Of a stretch of 64,000 bases of DNA, positions 23,901 through 36,900 are shown piece by piece. Origin of the DNA: Neodiprion pinetum. Taxonomy: Eukaryota; Arthropoda; Insecta; Hymenoptera; Diprionidae. Location of the stretch: assembly GCF_021155775.2 (NCBI RefSeq), contig NC_060236.1:16046519-16110518 (forward strand), given 5' to 3'. The translations under genes were made by a program, and so were the position numbers. Below the pieces are notes generated by a model, which worked only from the letters and a program-made list of their open reading frames with translations, did no database searches and had not been told where the DNA came from. Numbering within the stretch: the stretch's first letter is position 1; every line of letters starts with the position of its first letter.

Positions 23901-26900
23901 ACGTAATACAATATATCGTATAATAATTAAAAAAATTGGTGAGGTTCGCTTCCGCTACTTGCCTTGTCAGTACGCGGAAATCACTTGTACACGTATATAT
24001 AATATACATGTACTGCAAAAAAGAAACGGTTATGGTTGGCTCTGCAGCATTGTTTCATTTTTTCGAACCGTAGCTTTCACCGGATGGGAATCGGAGAATA
24101 AGTACGTGGTGAAAGATCCTAGAGGACAAGTTGTGTACTACGTAGCAGAAGAATCAGACTGTTGTGGTAGAATGTGCTGTGGCAAATATCGGGCCTTCGA
24201 TATTAGGATTGTCGACGTCACGATGAAGGAAGTTATCCACCTTTCCCGCTCCTTGAAGTGCGCTAGTTGCTTTTTCCCGTGCTGTTTGCAGGTTCGGTAC
24301 TTATACGTTCAAAATCTAATAAAAGTACACAATGCAACCTACACATGCCCAATTTTTTACCGGTCTTAACTAGTTTTCTGGTTGTGAATCCCACAATTTG
24401 CACTCGCTTGGAATAACAAATTTTACACGAATACATTTCCTATTTGATTAAAATATAGTTTTTATTATATTAAAAAAATTCTCCCAATTTTCAGGCCAAA
24501 TAAAACTGTTAGGTTTCATAATGGCTTCTTGTCTTCAAGCACTTTTCTATACAATTTTCAAATTTCGATTTCACTATTCATCGAATGTCCGCCACTGTAA
24601 GCCATCCAAATTTACCATTATTGTAGCTTCTATGTTTCTGAAACGTTTGTGAAAGTTGGCGTGCTTTTAGTATACCTGGTTGATAAATACTTAGCAAATA
24701 TTCCATCACAGCTTAATATTTTATGCAAAAAAGTAGGCAAAAAATAGCGTCAATTCTGAAATTTCTGTAAGTCATTAATTGTATGGGCATATAGTGTATG
24801 TGTACGCAAATTTTCTGTTTAATACCGCACCCCGGCGACAAAGGTGATACAAGTCAAAAATCGGCGTTTTTGAGTTAATACTACATTTCGATTGCCGATA
24901 TTCGGATCTATAACCATGCGAAGTGACACTTGTATAGTTGCGACACTTGCCACTAGAGAGCAAAAATGGTGTTATCGCAGCGAACCGGTTTTGGACCGCA
25001 TTTAGCATAAACAGTGTCCCTTCAGAGTTCTTCCAACTTTTTGCCCATACTGAAAATCGCCGATTTTTGAGTTGTGTCACCTTTGTCCCCGGGGTGCAAT
25101 ATAACGTATATTTAGTGATTAATCGAAAAAAATTTGTTATGAGTGTTATGTCCGTTACGGATTATTAAATGGGTTGCCTCCTGCTCAAAGCAACCACATC
25201 TGAAAGTATTGGATAAGATATTGAATAATGGTTTCTTGTTGGTCGAAAGATGGCTCATTTGAAAATATATGGCAAATGCAATTGTATGTAGAGTAGAGAT
25301 GTGTGTTTGCAGAGAGTAGGGTTTTGAGTGAGCTGTGTGGTTGTTGAAAGTTGGAATACCAGTGAGTTTAGACACGAAGTGTATGCGTGCAGAAAAGGTG
25401 TGAGAATCCAGAGTGAGGGGAATGGAATTAGATGACAATGAGTAAGGGCGATAGCGAGTAGCGTGAGGCTGGATGGAGACAGGAGGACTGGATAGAGACT
25501 GTAGCGTTAATATAAGAAATGTGGGAGAGTTAGCAAGTAGGAACAATAGATGGGGAAGACGTGTGGCGGTACGTCGGACGTAACATGATGTTTCAAAAAT
25601 TCGAATATTCATGGGATATTACTGAACATAAAAATGGCTTGTGTAGAAAGTATTTTTAATGAAATAAAATAATGAAGAGCTATTGAAACAAATGTGAATC
25701 GCAATCGAACGTTGGTTTACAATCTATACTGAATTAATTCTAGTAAATTATTGTAGAAGTCGAATATCATGTAAATTGAGGTCACTTTACAGTGTAACTC
25801 GTAGATGGTAAGTTTGACGTTGGTTTGAAGTCTTTTTGATAAGTGTGTTTTCATTAGGTAAATACGTCTAAATCACAATTAACGTTGACATATTGTGTAG
25901 GCGATGTAGTTATAGTGTATTGGAATAAGCGTTTTTTACGATATTTTAGTTTTATGATCTCCCATGCATTGCAATAATATTCCATAATCAATAAATTGTG
26001 TAAAATTGTACCTGCTAAGCTTTTAAATCCATAATTTAAACAGCAGTGAAAAAAATAATCAACTCTTATTCCGCCAAACCGGGTGGTCTCGAGTTCGCAG
26101 CTTAGCGACGCGGACGTGTTTACGATCGCTCTCACTCGAAAAACATAATTTGTCAACAAACAGGACTTATACACAAACGTGACTGTTGAGAATGTAATTT
26201 CAGAATACTATATATATGCATACTATGTACTATGTATTACTATAGAGCCCAGTATGCGCAGTAGAGGTAAGGCGCATACGGCGCGTATTAGTATTAGAGA
26301 GATCGAGAATCGACGAGAGAGTCTGTACTGCTACTGCTCCTTCTTGTTCGTCGTCGACTCTCATGACACAATGTAGTCTTTATTAAATGAGTTTACCGTC
26401 AAAGTTATTGACTAATTAAATTGTTCTTTATTAATAATAAATAAAAGAGAGTATTTATTTACTGAATCGATCCACAGAATCTAACAGTGACTCTACGATT
26501 TAAACTGCGGTCGTTGCACCACTCAACCAAGTGGAAGGAGCCCCCACAAAATGAATTCCGAGGAACTTCAAAAAATATTGGAGGAAATCTGGGACGATAT
26601 AACAACTGTTAAGCTTACAAGTGAAACAGTGCATAAAGACATTGGGTTTACTAAAATTCCCGAATTAACACAAGACAGGAACAACCAGGAACTATAAAAA
26701 CAAATCGAGCAAATACACCTGATATTAACGAACCTGGATAAAACAGAAAGAGCAAACGACTTGACAATCATCAAAGTACTGGAAAGTGAAAAGACAAACA
26801 ACGTCCTCATGACGTTTGTCATGAATCTCTTCAAGCAAATTGGAATAAACATGCCTGAACACTATATTGGTACGGCATACAGGTTGGGTAAATGCTCTCC

Positions 26901-27960
26901 ATGCAAGATTAAACCTATTCAAATTAAATTCGTTGCTTCACGCTGGAAAAAAACCACTCTTTGATAAAGCAGCCATCTTTAAACAACTCGAACTGGCACT
27001 GTCAAACAATATTCCACAAGAAAGAGTTATAATAAAACAACCAATAAGAGCGTGATATCTGTTGAGACAGAGGGGGGAAGATGCAACCTTAAAAGGCAAC
27101 AAGTTGACCGCAACGAAAAAGTCATGATCCAGCAAGATATTACTTTCATCTTATGTGAACAAGCGGAAAATGCGTCACATCCCCCTACAAACCATGAAAC
27201 ATTTATTGCAAACGCTTGTCTCTAAAATATAGATATAAAAAAAGATATTCCGCTGTGTGAACTTGAATGATCATTGGTCGACTGCATATTTGTCTTAAAC
27301 GCTATTTCCCAGATATATCTCTGTCAACCCAAATAGTCGGAGAGCTAGTAACACGTGTTTCATGAAGTGTTTGATGCACCTTGAAATTTTGTGCCGTAGC
27401 ATCTATCGGATAGGTGAGCAGGTAAACAAGTGTTGGCTAGCCTTACCTGGGGACACCAGGTACTGCGCACGGGAGAAAGGGGTAAAAAAATTTTGCCCAA
27501 AAAAAGTATTTGTTTCAGAAAAACACAAAAATTAATAAGGCAGACACTTTTGAGGGGGTTAATATTTAATAAAACACCCTCAAGTTGTTTTCTTTTAAAT
27601 ACAAAATAAAGTGTTTGATTCACGCTGATATTTTAACAGCGTCTTAATTTCATATAATAAAAAATAATTACAAAAAGGCAGACACTTTTTTTGGGGTTTA
27701 ATTATCGGAAAATATAAAAATAAATATTAATTTTAATAGAAAGAGATAGGCAGCGCGTAGTCGTGGATGTGAGTGAGAGCACCGATTACAGGCGTAGCTA
27801 CGGTGTTTCTCTGCGCTCTCATCGGCTGTTGGTCACGTGTTCTTGTACAACTGTACTGACTACACATTTTTAAATTAAATTCTGGAGTAACATCAAAAGA
27901 AATATATGTTTATCCTGATTAATAACTTATTTTTAAACCTTTAATCTTTCAAGATAGTAC

Positions 27961-27992
<32 letters not shown>

Positions 27993-30900
27993 AAGAAATA
28001 GCATTTATAGTTTATCACATTTAAGAAAAAAATAATGACGCTTGGGGTTACTATTAAAATTCCTATGATTAGTGTTAATGAGAAATTTTATTCATTCATT
28101 ATAGTTATAAAAAATATAGGTGATACGCGTAGACTTAATTGAAAATTAAAGTATAATTTTAATTTTCGTCTTCTTCATCACCGTCCTCGGATTCTTCATT
28201 TGAGGAATGAAAATAAATATTCGTCAATTTCACGACCCTTAGGCCCAATTATTTTTTTGTGATGCATAATTGTAACTTGCAGTAAATCCACGTATTTTTT
28301 CATTAATTTTTTCTCGAAGAAACTCTTACCCAAGTCACCATCAAACTCCTCTCCATTGTCAGCACTTAATTTCTTTAAAGTATCGATATAGTAGTTACAC
28401 AGAAAAGAAAAAAAGATGCATTTTTTGTTTTTAACTATATTTTCATCAATGAAAGAGCAAACTTCATTAAAAGCTTCTTCGCGATATTTTAGTTTTTTAT
28501 GATAGTCAGTTTTAGGTTTATCTTGATATTGACATAAAGAATTTACGTATTCAGTTCGGCAAATACGGTGAGCTTTTACATTTACTGAGTTTTGTAATTG
28601 TCGATATACTTCCGTTTCTTCTAGGAATTCTTTGTATGGTTGAAGAGTTTTAAACAGAGCTTCTTTTTCCATAGAATATAATTGCTCGTGCCGGCCTTTA
28701 ACTTTTCTGCGAACTTTCTTACAAAAAATACAAACATCGGTGTTTTTTGATGTTGCATCAAGATCTGCCGTAATATGTTCAGAACTCTGACCTGAACTTT
28801 CTTAAACTTCAGACTGATGATCTTCATTGGTTTCAGCAGATTGGCAATCTTCATTATTTTTGTGACCAACACCCTCCAGAAGCTGAGGTTCCGTCTGTTC
28901 AGTTCCAACATTTTCGACAACTCTGTCACTTCATGGGGAAATACCTAAAGAAATAAAACCTTAATAAGAAGTTGTTATGATTATTCTAGCAAAATCTAGG
29001 TAAATATCATTAGTAATAGATAAATGCGTGCAGCTGCCTTATTTTATATATTATGTTACGCAAAAATTATGAAGTGCATTTAATTTAAAAATTTTGATAG
29101 AATTACAAAAAAAAAGCTGATTTGTTAGTTTACGTATATTTTAATATTAAAATTTTAACTGTACATTAAGTATAACTTTATCATAATTGAATTTTGTACA
29201 ATACCTGACGAAGAAGGAGTCTCTGGAGAAATTGTTGACAAATTCTTCTTGTATTGTTGTTTAATACTTGTAAAATTCGCGTATCATAGCCGATGATAAC
29301 ACTCCTTAGTAGACACTACCGATGGTAGACTTACACCACTGTATTTCAAATTACATTCTTGACGGATTTTCAATGTTATTCGACATTTATTTAAAGATGT
29401 CTCAGAGAAAACACTAACCTTTTCAGCATCTTTCTGTTTACATATAACACATGACACAGACACACGTTCCTGACACTCCTCTTCCATTTTTCTAAAAGAA
29501 TAGTTCACTCGAAAATTTAGTGTACATTAAAAGATATCCAATTCACATATTTTGTTATTAATAATTAATAAATTTACACACGCATAAAAGAAATCACAAA
29601 AACATGTGCTCACAACAACGGATAGAATGTTTACTGAAAATGTGTAGTCAGTACAGCTGTACAAGAACACGTGATCAACAGCCAATGAGAGCGCAGAGAA
29701 ACACCGTTGCTTCGCCGGTAACCAGTGCTCTCACTCACATCCACGACTACGCGCTGCCTATCTCTTTCTATTAAAATTAATATTTATTTTTATATTTTCC
29801 GATAATTAAACCCCAAAAAAAGTGTCTGCCTTTTTGTAATTATTTTTTATTATATGAAATTAAGACGCTGTTAAAATATCAGCGTGAATCAAACACTTTA
29901 TTTTGTATTTAAAATAAAAAAACTTGAGGGTGTTTTTATTAAATATTAACCCCCTCAAAAGTGTCTGCCTTATTAATTTTTGTGTTTTATGTGATTATAA
30001 ATTTTGATTTCTGTTTGTTGGCCTCTGAAACAAACACTTTTTTTGGGCAAAATTTTTTTACACCTTTCTCCCATGCGCAGTACCTGGTGTCCCCAGGTAA
30101 GGCTAGCCAACACTTGTTTACCTGCTCACCTATCCGGTAGATGCTATGGCACAAAATTTCAAGGCGCATCAAACACTTCATGAAACACGTGTTACTAGCT
30201 CTTGGACTAAAAAGAAAGGTACGCCTTTTTTACGACTTTGTCCGGGCGTTTGACTCAATAAAACACTCATTGCTGTGGAAAAAATTATTTTTGATGGTCA
30301 CAAGGTCCAAATTTATACAAGTTTGTAAAAACATATACGATAATGTTACCATTACCGTGCGTAGCCCCATCGGCCTAAAAGTAGACGCTACAGCAGGAGT
30401 GTTACAGGGTGAAATCTTAAGCCCTCTACTATTTACGCTATTCACACTTTAAATAGTTTTCCGACGAATATTTGGATAGATAAACAAAATAAGTTAAATA
30501 AGGTAATTAAGAAGCGAGTATACTCGTGAGTGAATAAACCCTCGGATAGACCAAATTCAGACATCATACTAGAAAAAAATATTGCTCACTACACAGTTCG
30601 AAACGAAGTGCGGATATGTCTAATTTCCGTTCATGCATTAAAAATAAGGATGAATTGGCGTGAAAAAATAAATCGCATTGTATCTACCAAGCTTCCAAAA
30701 ATTTTGCTCTCCAGATTAGTATCACTTGAACATAACAATCAAGTTATCGTTGAATAGAATACGTTTCTGCAACTAAAACACATAATAATAAATCAAGGCT
30801 TGAATAACAGAAAAAAACGTCGCCCGTACAAACGAAATAACAGATTAGAAAATAGAATTCCTTGAAAGATATACCTAAAGAAATCAATCTTGCTGATCAT

Positions 30901-33900
30901 TGATGATAACGAGAATCAGTAAGTCGTCAAGCCTCGATTTGTACACTTGAGCACAATGAATCTGAGACGGCTAATTTTTTAAACTAGACAGTTGTGTTGG
31001 CAACATAGAGAAACCTACAGCGCCATAGTGGGCCGAGTGCGAAACAAACTCAATCTCAATAAACATAACATAACCCATGACCGTCGAATCTATCCTTAGA
31101 ATATCGCGGGGATGATGACTTGTTGACTTATTCGACTGTCATGGGTTATGTTATGTTTATTGAGATTGAGTTTGTTTCGCGCTCGGCCGACTATGACGCT
31201 GTACTCTGTAGATTTCTCTGTGTTGCCAACATAACTGTTTAGTGTGAAAAATTAGCCATCTCAGATGCATTGTCCCCAAGTGTACCCCTGACTATGTATA
31301 GTACGGGGTGTCAACGACAACTTTTACTTAAATAGAAAAACTCCGCTTCCTATGACAAAAGTTGTAACTCAATGTCGCCTGATATCAAAAATGGTAAGAA
31401 TCTTAATAAATAATGCGCGCATTGAATTAAACCTGAATAGTGATTACTCTAAAGCATGTGGATTCCCAGAAAGAAAACCTGCCCCACTTACTGCTTGAAT
31501 ATTCTGCCTATCACGATGCCCGAATAAAAATATTCGGCAACGTCTTTGACGAATATTCAAGCAACATTTAATAAACAAACTATGTGAAATATTAAGCGCA
31601 GAAACGACACAAGAAGTCAAGCTACTGTGCACATTTATGATAAGCGTATGCGAAATCTGCAACAAGAGTCGGAAAGGCTAAACGACGTACATATTAAGGG
31701 TAGCACTAAATATATGAAGATCTAAGATATCCCGATGTATAGTTATAAGCTGTCGATATTGAACCTTATTTGTACAGGCGAACAGATTAAGCAAATTAAC
31801 GAATAGTAATAAAATAACAAGTTCCCCCAAATTATAAATTAAATTTTGGTTAGTCGTATTATTTGATGTCAAAACAATATACAATCCACAGTTGAACGAT
31901 TTATATCATAAAAAAAATTGAAAGGCCGTAATCGGCGCTGTTACCTTCCACGCCAGCCTTCCCTAATTAGTAAGTTAGAAAAATTCTCTCTGACGAACAA
32001 GAACAATAGCAATAAAAAATACTGAGTCCAGTGAAATCTTTAGTTAATTTGGTGCATTTTTCATGACATTCTCAAGGGTTTTGAATGTTTTTCTGAAAAT
32101 TTTTTGGAAAGTACATGATGAAGGTTTGTTGAACTTGAAAAATTGGTAGTATGAAAAACTCAGGGATAATTTTTCTCGGTGATAAGAAATGTCAATGTAT
32201 TTTACGATTCACAATTTGTGCAGCGATTGTACTTGGCATCATATTATATACGTTATATCTTGGGGAAAAGGCTATATGGGGATAAGTAGGGTAAAAATGA
32301 TTTTCTCGAATATCTTAATGATATTTTATGGATAAGTAAGTTTACGAAATTTTTTTGCAACTTTTTATATCATTAATTTATTGAAGAATTTTTTTTTTCA
32401 CACCTAATATAAGTGAATTATTTTAATATATTACCTATATCAAAAACGAGTACAATTTGGAATAATACAGCTAAAATTTATTTAATGACTCAGTTGTTCT
32501 AGAAAAAAAATGTTTTTTATTTTTTTTAACTACGCCGTACCGTTAAGAAAATGTTGAAAATAAATACAAGTGATTGAAGAATCTATAATGAATGTAAAAA
32601 TATTAGTTCCATAATATTGCTCGAACAGGATCACAATAAAAAACAAAAATTTAAGAGATAATCATTTTTTTATCATGAATTTATTCGTCTAAAAATATGT
32701 CCATTGTGCCTTGACTTCCTGAATAACATATTAAATTTTCAATAAAATCGGTAAAGTCCTGTGGAACAAATGATTTTATGTTTTTTATTTTTTTTTTTTG
32801 TTTCTTTTTGTCTCCAAAACAAATTCACATTGAGGTCTGATACTTTCAGGATTTCAGTATTTGAATAGCTACTTATCCATAAAATGGTATTGAGATATTC
32901 GCAAAAGCCATTTTACCCTGCTTATCTCCCTATGGCCTTACTAGTTATCTATACCCTCTGTCTTAATAGATATTACATATATTAAAATGTGTACACATTT
33001 TTAACTTCTCTTTTTTCTCTGTTTTCAGAGAAAAAAGGAAATTACTGTAATCACCTCGAAAATGAAAAGTTGACTTTTCACTAGATCTCGACGTTACGAG
33101 ATATAGAGAATCACCTCCAACCATTTTCGGATGGACGGCTGTGTGTATGTACGCATGTATGTATGTATGTATGTATGTGTGTGATCAACTTTTTCGTCCG
33201 ACGATATCTCGAGAACGAGTTACCGAATTTCAATGATTTTCCTCTCTATCGACGCGGCTTTTCCAAACTTAGAACTGATTAGATTCTGGCTTTGATCGAT
33301 TCAGGACTTTTTGAATTATTTAAATAACTAAATTCCAAAGAATAAAATAAAAACAATGATATCTTGAGAATAAATAAATGGATTCTAATGAAAATTGGTA
33401 CCGCAAGGTTTTTTGGGTCGCTAATGACAAGTCTAATTTAAGTCAGAATTACAAAATTTAAATTTGGCGTATGCAATATGCTGAAAAAAAAACTAATAAC
33501 ATTTGGATCTTTATGAAAATTGGTCCCCACGGGTTTGCTGGGTGGCTGATCACGAATTTGAGGTGAGATTTTCGAAAACCAAAATAGCGAATCAAATATG
33601 ATGGAAAAAATCTGAATAAATTCGGATTTTCGTTGGAATCAGTGGGCGGAAATCCTTTGGGTCACCGATAGCGAATCCAAGATCAGACTTCCAAAATTTG
33701 TAATGGTGGTTTAAAATAATATAAAAAAATCGTCGTGTCTTATTTAATATGGCATATGAGGTTTTTCATATCGTTAATCATGAATCTGAATTTGTAGTTC
33801 AAAATTCGAACTCAATATTATCGTTTTTTTTTAAATTTCTTTTGTGTACTTCGGGCTTGCAGTGTGAGAATGGAAAGTTCGAGGGCCGAGTCATGGCCAG

Positions 33901-36900
33901 CCTAAAGTTGCTTGTTTCTAAACGTTTCATATATTCATTATTCATGGTGTCACTTGTTGTTTATCAGGAACTGGAGGTATCTTCTAACGGTGTTCAAATC
34001 GGCTCCATTGTACAGAACTGGAATCCCATCCGCCCTTCTTTCTCGATCTGCGATGCCAGTGGAGACAGCGTTCTAAGTATCAAAGGCCCCATATGCATGT
34101 GCTCATGTTTTGATATTGACTTCGACGTAAGTATATTATATCTAGGTATAAATAATAGTTTAACAATTAGTTTGAATAATTCGTACATAGAGATAATATT
34201 GCCCGTTCGGGAATAAAGAAATTTTTTAACTGTTATTTTTCATTGTTTTAAACACTTTACTTCTTGTAAAATAATATCTCGTGAACCGCATCTTTGTATG
34301 TTCACTAGGAAAAAAAATAAATAAATAAAACTGTAAGGGAAAAGTCGACTGGCCTGAAAGGGAGTGGGCTTACTTCTCCGAAATCAGTTCTATTAGAAAA
34401 TTTTGCAGGATTGTATCTACCGAAAAATTATCTTACATGCCCCAATCGTCAATTCGGGTTTTTTCGTGACAATAGAGGGTAGAAAAAAGAGGGTAAAAAA
34501 TTTTTTGCCAAGGTTATTCATAGATGCCAGCTGGCAGTCTACGTATATCAATCATGATTAATAAGCACGCGCAAGGATATTTTGTTCACGATCAGATGAA
34601 AAATGGCTATTGTATCAGAATGTTAAAAATATCAAAATGTTAAAAATATCATCATATTAAAAATATCATTAACACACGCCCCTATTGAGAGAACTACGAT
34701 TATTATAAGTGGACTTAAAATAATCTCGAATCTTTTGATAAAACGACTAAGGTTTGCAACCGAGCGTTTTCTCGCCTAACGATGCCGCTTCAAACTTCTT
34801 GTATGTTCTGACACAAAGTAGTCATCCAGGAGTGAAATTTGTACGTGCCTTGGCTCAACCAAATGTTATTTGGAATAGTTAATTTTTAAAAATTGAAAAA
34901 TAACGAATAATACTCCTCAATTTAATTCTATACTCTGTCCGGCGAGAGATCGACACAACGTCGCGTAATAGAGTGGGAATCGAGTGGGAATAGCGGAGCT
35001 CGCTATTCAAGTATTGTACCTATAATTTCCTACATTTGTGTCCTGCACCAATAGTCTACGCTGTGTAACAGAACTAATAGGTCAAATAATATGAACATCG
35101 CGGGCTCATTATATCGTATAGTCCAAGAGTTCATGACAAATTTAGAGAAGGTGTTTTGCCCACGTTAAAATAATAAAAAAACAACACTATTACTATGAGT
35201 GCATCTGGAATGGTGGGTCTGGTAGAGTTCTTGCGGTTATTTTGCTACTGCGCAGCCTAATAGATTTGAAAAAATATAATCACAAAAAATATACTCTAGG
35301 CATCCTAAAATTTTTATGGCATATTCAATAAACAATTTAAAAAATACATGTTAATTGCCAGACGATTTGAACGGTTTTTAACAAAGCCCTGACGTGAATA
35401 AAGATTTTAAATAAGTGCGACAAAAAAGTCTCACTTGTAGTTACAAGTGCGAGAGAGATAGTTTATCCACGCCTTCTGGCAGCTGACGGGGCCCCTGGCT
35501 CTTCGGCCTGCGATTGGTCGCCTCAAGACCACGTGACCACTATTTACTATTTAACTCGCTCTCACACACACAGCAGAGTATTTTAGAGTAATTAATTTTT
35601 CGATAATAAATAACAAATATATAAGCTCATAAGTTTTTTTTCTTTGATACCAACGTGTCATTAAATTCCTTGCACTCTTAGAGTTGCTAAACGGAGTATT
35701 ATGTGAGGTATGTGTGGTATTACCTTGAATAATTTATTAATTTTTTTAAAATTATTGAAATAATTGACATCACTACAAAAATACGAAATTATTTTAACTA
35801 TATCCACAGATATTTGGTCCATATATATATATACATATTGATAAATCTTGATACCCAGAACGACAAAAACTGCAGTAAAAACTATGATAGAAGCTTAACA
35901 ATATCAAACTAATCTTCCACGTGGTTGTATAAACTCGTTATGAAAAATACTCTAAAAGACTCTGCTGTGTGTGCTGAGTACAAGTTTCACGGTAAGCAGT
36001 GGTCACATGGTCACGTGGTCTTGAGGCGACCAATCACAGGCCGAGGAGCCAGGAGCCCCGTCAGCTGCCAGCAGGCGTGAATAAACTACCTTTCTCGCAC
36101 TTGTAACTACAAGTGAGACTTTTTTGTCGCACTTATTTAAATTTTAATCTTTATTCACGTCAGGGGATTGTTAAGAACCGTTCAAATCGTCTGGCAATTG
36201 ACATGTATTTTTTAAATTGTTTATTGAATATGCCGTAAAAATTATAGGATGCCTAAAGTATATTTTTTGGCTATATTAATTAAATAAATTCGGGGGGGGG
36301 GGGGTCAGGTCATACTTTAAAACTCAAAAACTAGTCTGGGATTATTATTTATATATTATACAGCTACTAAAACAATAGGTAAAAAAATTTCAACTTGCCC
36401 AATAGATATTTTTTGAGTTTATTCTTTTTTCAAACCTAATAGGTTGCGCAGTAGCAAAATAACCGCAATACCTCTACCAGACCCACCATTCCAGATGCAC
36501 CCATAGTAATAGTGTTGTTTTTTTATTATTTTAACGTGGGCAAAACACCTTCTCTAAATTTGTCATCAGCTCTTGGACTATTACTTGAAATTTCACAAGT
36601 CTGTGAACTCACTCGCTATTTTGTAACAACTGACCCTCGACGGTTTGAAATCAACCGCTAAGTTTGAAATTAACTGTTAGGTTGAGTAGCTGGGTACCTG
36701 TGTCGGCTGTAGCTGGATCTGGCCAGCTGCGAGACCCGTTCGGTAACCTGGAGTGGGTAAAATGGGCGGCGCATTGGGCGGGATCTGACCGAAGTGGACG
36801 CGTTTAGCTTTGTAAGTGGGTCGATCTCTCGCTGGACAGAGTATAGACCTAGCAAATGAAAACGACCTAAAACGTATTCCAAAGAATTTATACGGAATTG

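Noticed and set aside
25112..25612. 166-codon minus-strand frame as a gene
   Set aside because: It is the complement of a purine-rich simple-composition stretch, without domain, intron signals or related sequence that I recognise.
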